Shown: positions 43,601 to 55,600 of the stretch, piece by piece
Position numbering within the stretch: the stretch's first letter is position 1
How the letters are laid out: each line of letters opens with the position of its first letter
Source: Aldrovandia affinis
Lineage: Eukaryota > Chordata > Actinopteri > Notacanthiformes > Halosauridae
Direction of reading: 5' to 3'
Length of the DNA: 64,000 bases
Assembly (NCBI GenBank): GCA_029706075.1
Contig: JAINUG010000213.1
Location: forward strand, 384,616 to 448,615
Position numbers and translations under genes: made by a program
Notes under the pieces: generated by a model
Database searches by the model: none
What the model was told of the DNA's origin: nothing
The model's input: the letters and a program-made list of their open reading frames with translations, nothing else

Positions 43601-46600
43601 TTTGATGACCAAGAGGAAAGAGTGACAAAAAAAGGCATATGGGGACACCGACGATGACCAATTAATTTTACAAGTTTACTGCCAAAAATATGACGAGATG
43701 AAAATATGTGGTTGCAATGTTGAAAAGCTTTCGGTAGTCAGATTCTGTAGAAAAGATGCAGGCATGAAGTTTGTGAACTCAGCTCTCCATAGCTGTGTTT
43801 GCTCATTTACCCCTTGCTGATCTTGCTTGCTATCTTCGCTATAGTTACTAACACAAATTTTGATGCCTACCATTTTATTGGTAGCTACACTCCAGAATGG
43901 GAGGGGGAGGCATGAAGTAATTGGTGCTCCTCAGACAGTGGGTAATAATCCTGTAAAGTGTTTGTACAAATACATCAATCATATTAATATGAATAATAAT
44001 ACACTTTCATCATTGGTGTTTTCATGTGGTAAAGCTGCTTATGAAAATACTATCAACTAAGCCCATCCATTTCTGCATGAGTAACCAAGTTTTGGTAGTT
44101 TCCAAACGAGTTCAGTAATCTGTGAGTACCAACAGTCATCTCTCAGGCATTGAACTACTGGAGGGAAGTAAATGTGTCTGAATGACTAAAATGTGACTTA
44201 AATAGTCGGTTATTTTCATGGACTAAATCGTGGACTAATTTTCTGCATGACTAAAATATGACTAAAACTAAATCAAAAACTGATGGCAAAATGAACTGAC
44301 TGGATTAGCAAGGTTATGGGTTTCTACCTTAATGTTAGCTACATTGGATAACTTGTCTGGCTAGTAGTAGTCCTGTCATGAAAATCGAGTTCTGGACTCA
44401 AGTTATTTTTTTCTGTTCAAGCAGCATGACTTTTACTATGGATTGAAGTAAGTGTTTTTGCTCCTTCTTATTTATTAACGTCAGTGCAGTGTGTTGCTTG
44501 GTTCGTTATCTACCTAGCGACAGCAGCTCTCTGCCCATGATGTACAGCCGTCGACACTGAATTTGAAAAGAAAATGAACAAAGTGCTGTTGTGTAACACA
44601 GTTCTCACAATGTCTGATTGCTTTCAACATAATTAGTCGGTCTAAGGCAGTGGTCCCCAACCTTTTTTGCACCACGGACCAGTTTCATGCAAGACAATTT
44701 TTTTTGGGGGGGGGGGCATAACAAAACACAATAAAGTGCATATTACATTTATAATGTAAATGTGACTCAACTCAACTCAACTTCTTTTAAATGCAGCTTT
44801 CTTTTTTTTGGCAGTCTTGGAGTCTTCTGCTGTCTCATCATTGGGTCTTTCCCCCTTTTCAAAGAAGCTCTCCTGCAATGTTAGTTTTTTACTCATTTTT
44901 GCTAGGGTTAGCTTGTGGGCTTAATTTATTGGTGCATGGAAAAAAACTGCGACTCAGACAAGTGCGGAAAAGAGGCACAGACGGAAGTGGTCATTTTTCA
45001 AAATAAAACACCCTGCAGACTGCGATAGTCAATAAAATGGAAATAAAATTAAAACATTTTTATTATTTCTGTGCGGACCGGTGGTTGGGGACCCCTGGTC
45101 TAAGGGACAAACGATATTACCGCACTGAACTTGTGTTCACACTGCACCTCCTGCCTGGAGCAGAGCATTCAGCTGGGGCAGTGATGTCAGAGCGTGATGT
45201 CATCGCCCGGTGGCGTCCTGTGTGCAGCGTATGGCCTACATTCAGCGGTACAGCGGTCTCAGCCCTGCTCCTGGAGCGCGGCTCCTCCGCCAGGCTGCGC
45301 GGAGCTCCTCCGCGGCCCGGCGTCCTGTTGTCCCGAGTTACTTTCGAGGCACGGCGCGTTTACTCAACTGGAAAATGCCCCTGACGCACATGACCGTTTC
45401 CTTGTTCGAGCGAGCAGGCGGGCGAGCGCGTCTCCCGGGACCTCCGGGGGCGGTGTCGACTCGGCGTCCTCGCAGCGACGCGGCCCCCTTCCGTAAGGCT
45501 GTGCGGCGCTGGGCTGTTCAAATATGCAACACTTTTCACTATATATAGCACCGAGGATCGATATATAAAACATCTCTGCGCGACGGGCCTGCGGGTAAAC
45601 CGTGTTTGTCTTGTGCTCATTGGCTTGCTGTCGGACAGAGCGATCGCCGAAGCGCGGGCGCTGGCGTTGTGGTGAAAGAGCCGATTTGAGCGCCGTGCCT
45701 TCGGCCTGCCGTTCCTCTACGGGAGGCGCTCTTCCTCAGGAGCGAGCGAGCGAGCTCTGTCGGGGTGAGACAGGCTGGCTGGACAGGCTGTAGGTCTGTC
45801 CTGCAGTGTGCTGAGGGAGGCAGAGACAGGCCACTCCACCGAGGGGAAGCGGTCTGGGATACAGCGGTCTCGCTCCAGTGTCTGCCTCTGCCTCAGTCTT
45901 ACAGCTGGGAGAAGCCAAGCAAAAGGAGGTCAAACGGCCAGCCCGCAGGCCCCCAGACCCCCCACTCCATCTCCAACCGCCATGCTCGCTAGGGGATGGA
46001 CACAGCTCACTGCCTTTAGGCTGGCCGGACAGAACGCCTGATCTCCAGTGAGGTTCAGTGCGGCCAGGCCCCCAAATGTGACTGGACTGTGACTATCCCC
46101 TGTTTCTTATTGGACTGATGGTTTCATACTGGGGTAGTCATACATTTAGGGGTTGAAATGTGTCCAGGGGGTATTTGTGGGGTCCTTGTTTTTTCCCTAA
46201 GGCAGTGGGGCTCACAAACATGCCCCCTGCCTCTCACTGACTCAGGGACTATCACTCACCCCCCGGCCTTTCTTCCTGCTGGACTGATTCATTTGTACAT
46301 ACATGCACACATAGCTCCTACCATGTACACTTTTAAATATTTATTTATTATTGCTGTGCCTTGTAGTGTTTTTATCCTGTGAATGTCTTGTTGGTGTTTT
46401 TATTGTCTTGTTCAGTGGGCAAATTCCTTGTATACTTGTGTACTTGGCAATTAAAGTTTTTCTGATTCTGATTCTGATTCTGATTGTGTAGTATTGACTT
46501 ACATAATCTTTCATATGAGTTTAAATGTGTTTTTTCATAGGTTTAAGAGTTGATAATACACAGCATTGTTTTTATTTTCCTTGTGCTTTGAGAATGCCTA

Positions 46601-46648
46601 GATGTCTCTGTGAGGGTGAGGTATGAATGCTGGAAAAGGTGGCTGATG

Positions 46649-46692
<44 letters not shown>

Positions 46693-49600
46693 CTATGTTG
46701 CTAAAGATCCCTTCACAGGGAGCACACTTCTGGTTCAAAGCCTTTTATTGTACATTTTCTTCCTCAGAAGATTTTCTTCCTTAGTCCTTTAGTTGCCCTG
46801 CTGTCCACTGAAAACGATTAACTACTAGAGCAGGTAGCTTCCAGTGCTCATCTTCGTTGTTAGGCTATGAATGTAGCTAGCTGGCTAACTGGCAGTAATT
46901 TATTTGTTTATTTAGATCCCAATTAGCTGCCATTATAGTGACCACTGTTCTTCCTGGCGGCCGCACTAAATACATTCCAGTAGTTATTTAAGATACAGAA
47001 GAATAATATTGAAAGCAAAATCAGGGGAAAGCTCCATAAAAATGCCATTTAGCTATTTTCACATGATGTCCAGATAGCTAAATGCTCAGTGCAGCCAGCC
47101 AACATTAGTTATCTGACTAACTATACTATTCAGGTAAATGCTCAATGTAGCTAGAAAACAAGTGATGGGAAGATAGGTTTGAATAATCAACTTAGCTAAT
47201 TTACGTTATCTATCAAGCTAGCTAGCTACCCAGCTTATGTGTTATCAGATTTAATGCTGAAGTTAAATTATGCATTTCCATGCACAGCATGGTGCTGCTA
47301 AGGTAAAAACCATGCGGAGCATAGCATAAACATGTAACAAATAATATGAACAAATGTTGCCAACGTTTAATTTGATCCGTTGTTTGAAATAAAACCTTGT
47401 GATCAGCATCATAACCAGACTGAGAAAATAATTCTGTGGGGTAAAATAATTGGTTTTTATGGTGAGTGTAGCATGTGTACTGTTCTAAAAAACAGATTGA
47501 GCGTGTAATACAAATAACACAGAGGTCCTTTAATGGTTAAAGTTGAACCAGTCAGAGTTGGAGAAGTGACTTCTTCAAGCACCAAGACATGAGTGAGTGT
47601 CATTTAGAAGTTCCTGGGGGGCCTGTCTTTTTCATTTTTTCATTACTCCTGAGCTACTTAAATTGTAGGGTTCTGTAGCAGTGAGTCTGAAATGAGAGTA
47701 TTACACTTTACATTAGCCTGTTCATTGTTGGACAATTTCCTCAAAGTGCTTGTTTCTTTATTATTCTGCAGAGATTTTGGGTTATGTGCTTTTTCCTCCG
47801 ATGTCTCTGACCAGAAAGGTGTCCATTTTGAAATTGTGGAGGCATTCCGCTTTCTATGGGCATTGGAAATGAACACAGGGGAAGTGCTTAAAAGTACATT
47901 TTTGAGGAAATTTTTAACATGAATCTCATGTTCAAATATTCCCTCAAAACGTTACTGAGCACAGAGCTCAGTGCACTGGTGTGCTTGGGGAGGGAAGCAA
48001 GAATGACGCAAGTAAAATCTTCAAATTAATCAGGCTGTGCCATTCATATCATTCAGCCCCTGAGGCATTCCAGATAATCGCAGAGTAGTATATTTTGACA
48101 CTTGTGATCAGACAGAAGGATCAGCAGCCACTTCACAGAACACTTAGGAAGCATTAGCGTACAGTCTGTGCTTGATCTGTTCCGCCTAAAAATGTATCTG
48201 AGTGGTGTAGATGCTCATTTTTGCCAGCAGACATTTGGTAATTTAAGAATTTCATTGCATAATGTTACTAGTATTATGTTGTTTGTCCTTCAGCTTTTTA
48301 GTCTCTGATTTAAAAACAGTTCATTACTCTTAAGTTATTAACCTAAGTTGGACAGAATAATTTAAATTATGAATGCGTGAATTTGAGCTCCCCAATGTTC
48401 TGAACATGCTCTGCATGTGAACACAGTCAATAACAACACGGCATCAGAGAGACACCATTTGCAGCGTCAGTTTTATTGTTAATATTAATATTAAGTTTCA
48501 GCTGTCGATTTTCTGAACAAACGTTGACTGCATTTTATTAGCTCTTTGAAATTGTAACCGTTTACATGCAGCCGAACGGACTCCGTAAAGCACCTATATG
48601 ACACAACGTGATCATATTCCAGTGCGCTCTGGAAACCCAGATTGTAAAAACATGTAAACATATCTGCTCTGCCATATGGATGCCCCGGCGTATACAGCGG
48701 CCAGAGCCATGTCCTGTTTAACCCTCGTGACCCCTCCATATGACTTGTGTTCGGCGCAATCAAGACTTATGTTCACGGCTTTTTAATCCCAATAAATCTA
48801 TACGTGTGTGTCTTGGGTGTAATATTTCTGATACACTGGGCCGCAAACCTACGACTAAGCCTCTTACGCGCTGAAATGTTTTCAGACATGGCCGACGGCT
48901 TTGACAGCGTAGAATACGGAGAACCCTGTAGCCGCTCTTACCCGGGGGGCCAGCAGGCAGGGGTCGCGGGGGGTGGGGGGTGGGATGTTTATCGGCCCTT
49001 ACCTCAGCGTCCAGGGCGGCTCGTCGTGACAAGCGCGGCTGAGGGTTCGACTACGACAGCCCGCGTGGGGAGAGGCCGCCCTTCGCTGCCTCAGACGGCG
49101 CACCTCTGCTCCAGCTCACCCCCCCCTCCCCAGCAGCTAACGTCAGCACGCATCCCCCCCGCGGCCCCCGACCCGACAAGCACTTCCTTTTAACGGCTCC
49201 GGTTTCCCCCCGCCAGGTGCTCCAGTGTAGTCAGTCGATAAAGCTTTTAGTTTACATATGGAGCGATCTATCCCGTTTTTTTTTCTTCCCCCTTTTTTAT
49301 ATGCCACATCGGCGGACACCCGAGCCGGCCACGGTCGATGCGTGTTTCAGAAAAGCCATGACAGCACAATGCTGCAGTTTGCAAATCCCTTCCCTGAAAT
49401 ATGAAAACGGACCTCAGCCCGCATCGGTCCGACATCGAGCGCTTCCTCATCCCCGTAATGGGTGCCGGCCTGTCCTGGGACAACTGAGGCGAAATGCGAT
49501 ACCCCTCCAGATTAATAGGGAGGCGGGGGGGGGCTCCTTTTAACTTTTGCTTATCCTGCTGATAAACAGCCAGCAGTTAATGCAAGTAATGTGCACAGTC

Positions 49601-52600
49601 CCCGGGGTCCGGACCCAAACGGCAGGGCCGCATTGACCGGGGGCTCTGGTGTTTTTCTGTCGTCTGTCCCACAGACAACATTAAAAATTAATTTCCAGAA
49701 GTTGGTTTCGTTTACGTCGGTTCTTTTATCTTGATTGATCTGTTCTGTATACATACACAAGCGACCTTAATCTGCTCATCGTATGTTTGCAGTCTTTTGC
49801 AGGGGAGGTGACGTCTTTGTTCTTGTTTTTTCTCTGTGGGTAGGAACACGCTCGTGTATGTTTGTGTCTTGGACTGTAGGTACCTTTGCATAGTTTTTTT
49901 TTTTTTTTCTTTAAAAAAGAAGTGTTCATATCTCATCTGTCGCTATAAAAGCAGTTGTTTGTCCATCTCGATGAAAAGAGTGCATTTTCTCACTGCTTGG
50001 CCGGAATTAAACGTACAGTTTGTTTTACTCTCCTCTGTCCGTGTGGAATAGCTGCATTGGTAGATTTATATGTCGAACGTAGTCCCTCTGGAATAATTTG
50101 ATGTCACGTCTGGCACCATGGTACTTCCTCAGCAATGAAAGACCCCCAAAAGCCTTAAACACGACCTAATCATATTTTAATAAAATCTGAAAATAGAATT
50201 CCCTTTTGCTGACTCAAATTTGACTGAATATTATACACATATTATGACAGTTTTATCAGAACAATAATTGGTGCAATACCGATCTGACTAATACCAAAAT
50301 ATATTGTGTAATATTTTATAAGATATATTTTAAAGTATATAATGGTCACAGGCTGTACACTGCCAGCTAATGAGTCAACCACCCCAAGCTTCCATCATCG
50401 CACCATCATGAGCTAGCTTGATGGCTACGTCATCAAGTTTCCATGCAAGTTATGCATTATATATTTAAGATCGATATTAAAACATCAATCTGTGAGACCC
50501 ATCAGTCTGTCATGTTAGCCAGCTAGCATTTTTTGGCTTGCTGAGTGGCTAGCTCATTAGCATGGCCCTTACCTTTGTGTGCCTAATGTTATCAGACTCT
50601 AGCCTACGGCATGGCTAGTTATTTGCAATGCATTTCTCAATAATTTTTCAGGTTTGGCTGTATTTTGCTCTGCTGGCCACTGAGCCATGTGTTCTCCTCT
50701 CTCTGGCTGCCTAGCTGTACCTGATATCGTGCAGAAATTCAGTTTTGGGCTGCTGGGTGTCTCATCTCGTTTAGACGCTCTTCCAGTGTGTGGGTTCCTT
50801 CAGTCTGCCTGCGCCGGCTGCACATGAAGTGCACCCTCCTGACACAATGACTGCGCAGCTCAGCCAGTGGCGGGCCCAGACCACTTTAACAGGGGAGGCC
50901 CAAGAGTGGCACAGAACCACACAAGGGGGGACATTCAAAATGTAATACATTTGAAAAGATGTGATTGACAACCTAATAACCTATCAAGAGCCAGATGAAG
51001 TAGGGCGGCACCCAGGGTGGCCAACCAAATTTATGTGGGGGCAGGTGCCCCCTCAGACCCCTCCCTGGACACGCCCTTGAGCTCAGCTGATGGACTGCGG
51101 AGTGAAAAGAAGTGGCAGCAGCCCACGAAGAGAGTGCATTCGTCGGCACTCTTCCAACGAGAACACCGGGCTGATGAGACGGGCCTGTGAATACAGTCAG
51201 ACGATCGAAATGTTTTACAAAATAAAATTGGCGTTGAAAGTTGTTCTTTTATTTATCACGATTACAGCCCTTGACTGAACAGCCCTGAGGCGGCTGGCTT
51301 GTCGCCCATCCCGTCCTGTCGAGGCTGGTGCATCTTCCCGTTGGATGCGTCTCGCTCCTGATTGGTGGACTGGAGTCATGGCGACAGGGCGGCCGACCGT
51401 CCCTCCGGAGCCCCCGGCCAGCCTGCGCCCCGGAGGATTAGATTAGCGGAGTTGATTAAATATGTCAAAGCGATGTGTGAAAACAGAGTTATGCCCCCCC
51501 ACGCGAGTCTTCCCTCGTCTGCTCTGAAGCACGTGCGTGTTTACGGAGGAGCGGGTTCACGGGCCAGGCCCGAACGTCACCGCCATCTACGCGGCAAAAA
51601 TGCTCCACGCTTCGCCCTCTTGGCGGTTCGGAAACAACGGGACATAACGATTCCTCGCATCCTTGAACGTAGGCTGCGCTGTATCACATAACGGAGGCTC
51701 CAAGCTGCAGACGAGATTAATCCTGTACCAGTCAGCCCAGTCAGCCCAGTCACAATACACAGTTCATCTGTGTGTGAATCATAGTCTCTGCTCCTGTGCT
51801 GTATTAAATCTCCATCTGACGGTCAGGTGGTCACAATCGCAGGGTCGCAAACTGCTGATGTTATTTCCAAGGTATAGAGGGGGGAAAACATGAATGTTGT
51901 CTCTTTTTTTTTTTTTTTTTTGCAGTTGATAAATATTCACAGAATTGATTTGGAGAAATCTGATCGTGCTCCTGGCTTCTAGTTTTTAAGTTATGTCTCA
52001 ATTTTGAGTCGTTAATATGGAGTGAGATGACAGTCTTTACATTTCCTTCGAAACGTTCGATCATGTTCCGGAAGCAAGGCGGCAGTTCAGGGCGGCAGAG
52101 TTAGCATAATGGTTAAGGAACTGGGCTTGTAACGCAAAGACTGCAGGTTCGATCCCAGGTGGGGCACTGCCCTTGTACCCTTGAGCAAGGTACTTAACCT
52201 GAATTGCTTCAGTAAAATATCCAGCTGTATAAATGGATTGTATGTAAAAGAATGTGAAACTGTGTAAGTCGCTCTGGATAAGAGCGTCTGATAAAATGCC
52301 TGTAATGTAAGGAATTTAGTTCAAAAATAATAATAATAATAATAATAATTGCTTGGTTTGTGACCTGCAGTGTGGTTCACCCAGGTAAAGCACCACACCC
52401 CACCTGGAGTTACACTGTTTGTGTGCTGCTGGTTGTGTCTCCCTGTCATTGCTGGGTTTTAACTATTTATACACTCCCCGTCCAATCAGAGAAGACATTA
52501 TAAGGCCTCATTTTCACACCAGTCCTCCTCCCTCCCTTCTAAAATCCCCCTTACCCTGCAATTGCCACATTGAGTCAACGTGCCACCACATGGGACTACC

Positions 52601-55600
52601 AAAAACATATACAAAACGGGAAAATCAACAGTCACATTAAAACATAAAATTATTTTCATATTTGGTTTAAATAGCAAGGTCAAGAGTCTGCTTAGCATAC
52701 ATATTTCCCACCGGTGTCGACTAAAATGATTGCAATATTTTTTCCAATGTGCCGACAGATATGCAGAGACAGATTTGCACTGAACGTGCTTGCTAAATGT
52801 CTTGGGCAATACATTTGAGAATGTATTGGAAAATAATATTATATTATATTATTTTCTTCATAGGAAAATAATATTCATGTACAATAAATGGATGAAGATG
52901 TTTTTCACGTACACCATAAACTGGGTGTAGGATAGCTCTTGATTCTGGACTGAAAGAAGGGGTAATAACAAGGATTGAAAACTTAGCAAGGCTCTAAAGA
53001 CAACAGTAGAAGACCACTCCAAACTGATTTATCAATCTACCATGGGCTAGCATTCCACCTGCAGTCCTGCACGTGACCTGCACTGCACTGCAATTACACT
53101 GGAAAGGTGTGCTGCTGAAATACATCAGTCCCCCTCCCCATCTCTCCCCCTCATTTGGTAGTTGGTTCTTGTAAACAGGGGGTTTATAATAAAAAAACTC
53201 CATCCTTTGTGCTGCATTCGATTCAGAACAAACTATTTAAAATATTGTTGAAGCAAGGTATTCATTAATCATTTTCCCTGCTGCCTTATTGCTCAGTGTA
53301 TCAAATCCCATTCATATTGTGGCCTAATTCATGACTCGGGTGATTTGTATAGCTCATAATACAAATTTTGAATGATAGTTAAGCTAATATCTCATGTTGC
53401 AGTCGAGAGGTGTACATTCTTTTTCTCACTGGTTAATGTTTATTTCCTTTTCATTTCAGCCTTAACAGCATACAGCTACCTCACCATCTTCGATCTGTTC
53501 AGGTGAGGGGATTGTGTGTGTGTGTGTGTGTTCCACTCTGTCCATCGCTCCTACAGCGCTATGCTGAAGAGTCCGCTGGTTAACCATTGCTTCATATCCC
53601 CTGCAGCCTGATCACGTGCTTCATCAGCTCCTGGGTGGCCATGAAGAAGCCCTCCGCCATGTACTCCTTCGGGTGAGTCGCACCCCCGTGTCCTGGCTGG
53701 GGGGTGGTCCATGTCAGAAGGGACAGAAGGTCAGTCAGATACGCATTGCCGTAAAATATGGACTATCGATTAGGGCTGTCACACTATATTTGAATATCGA
53801 ATCTAATTTTGAATCTGCATTCCGACACCGGTTTTGAAGATGAGTGGGGAGATTCATATGGCGTGCCCATAAGCTAAACAAATGGCGACTCAAATTACCA
53901 ATGATGCAATGGACATTTTTAACAGTAGCCAACCCTATTCTCTGCTAGGATGTTATGTTTGTGATGGTGCTATATTTGTCTTCATATTTAGTGCTTTGCG
54001 CAAATAAATTCTACCGTGGGAAAGATTATCTGCTTTGTCTAAGAGCGGGAGTGCATGGGTATCACTTTAAACTACGCACAAATGAGGCTTCAGTTCAAAC
54101 ATAGTTATACAGAATTTGTATTTGGGCTGGAGCCAATAAAAGTTCAGTCGTGCAGACTAGCATTTATATGCACTATAACTAGCAGTTATATAATCTATGC
54201 CAAGGGGCACTGAAGCTGTTCTGGCGGCTTGTGGGGCCCAACGCCCTATTAAGTCACATTATGCTCGTGTTTCATATATTTTGGCAGTTACTTTTATATT
54301 ATTATTATTATTATTTTATTATTTTTTTTGTAATGAAAATTTAAAAATCTGCCCTGCAATGGATTGGCGACCTGTCCAGGGTGTATTCCTGCCTCTCGCC
54401 CAATGCATGCTGAGATGCGCTCCAGCCCTCCCCCCCACGACCCTGACTAGGAATAAGCTGGTTAGATAATGAATTAATGAATTAATGAAAATCAAATCAG
54501 ACTGGATGCATTTATTGTTCTCCACATGAAACATGAAAGCTACTGAATTAAAAAATATATATTATTATCAGTAAGTATCTGTCAGGTCTTAGTGAATGTT
54601 ATTATAGGATTAGTATATTTATTTGTATGTTATTAGTCTGCATGTGACTAATTATGAAAGTATTTTTACTATGGTTATTCTTTTTTCCCCCTTTTTTTCT
54701 CCCAATGTGGAATGCCCATTAGTTTAATGAGCCACACTCGCTGCAATGCTGTCAATTTGGGAGAGGTAGATAAGACAAGCATAGACAAGCACTCTTCCGA
54801 AACATGTGGTGTCAGCCGCCACCCACTTCTTTTCACACTGCAGTTCATAAGTTAAGCTTGTACAGGCATGAGTCGGAAGAAGATACTTCATGTGCAACTT
54901 TATACCTTCAGCTTGTGGCAGCCCGATTGACCAACGGGGGTCGCTGATGTGCGACGAGACATTGACTACCTGGCTTACCGGATCCCTCCCTGGGCGACCT
55001 TACAATTGTGCGTTGCCCTGCCGGGCAGCTGGCCACAGTCGGCACTGGCACAGTCAGGATACGATACCAGACCGTGTTGCTCATCCACACACTAGAACAG
55101 TGCCTTAACAGAATGAGCTACCCGGCAGCACGTTTTGATTGGGTTACCCCTTTTGAGCGATATTTGCCGTACTCGGTCAAGTAATAGTATTATATCCAAC
55201 TTGAGTGGCTTCATATGAGTTGGTTGAAAAAGCCTTGTTGTATGTATATTAGCTGAGACACAGAGGATGCAGGAAGTACCATGTGGTTCATTGAAGAGAA
55301 GTTGGCCAACGGTCTAATATGACCAGCAGTGATGGTGTGGCAGTCTTTTCAGCCTGGAATTTGCTCTCAAGCAATTCCTTTTGTTCTCCAAAATATTAAT
55401 TGACTGGTTTATTTATGTATTTTTTATTTATTTTTTTTCTCATAGACGTCTTGGTCATTCACATAAGTTAAGAAAAGATTTAGACTTTCCCAGGGTAAAT
55501 AAAAGTAATCATTCATAATGTCAGCAACAGGGGGCGCCGTTTACTGCATACGCAATTATGAATTATTACTTTTATTTACCCTGGGAAAGTCTAAATCTTT

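Noticed and set aside
45194..45620. Overlapping 90-115 codon frames on both strands
   Set aside because: Expected by chance in CpG-rich DNA, with no conserved domain and no consistent splice sites.
48747..49193. 148-codon frame in intron 4
   Set aside because: GC-rich, low complexity, no recognisable domain, and no coding signal on comparison with known proteins by eye.
53503..53606. Read-through of the 104-bp intron 5 as coding sequence
   Set aside because: It has GTGAGG and CTGCAG borders, a (GT)n run and an in-frame stop, and joining exons 5 and 6 gives the expected ZnT6 sequence.
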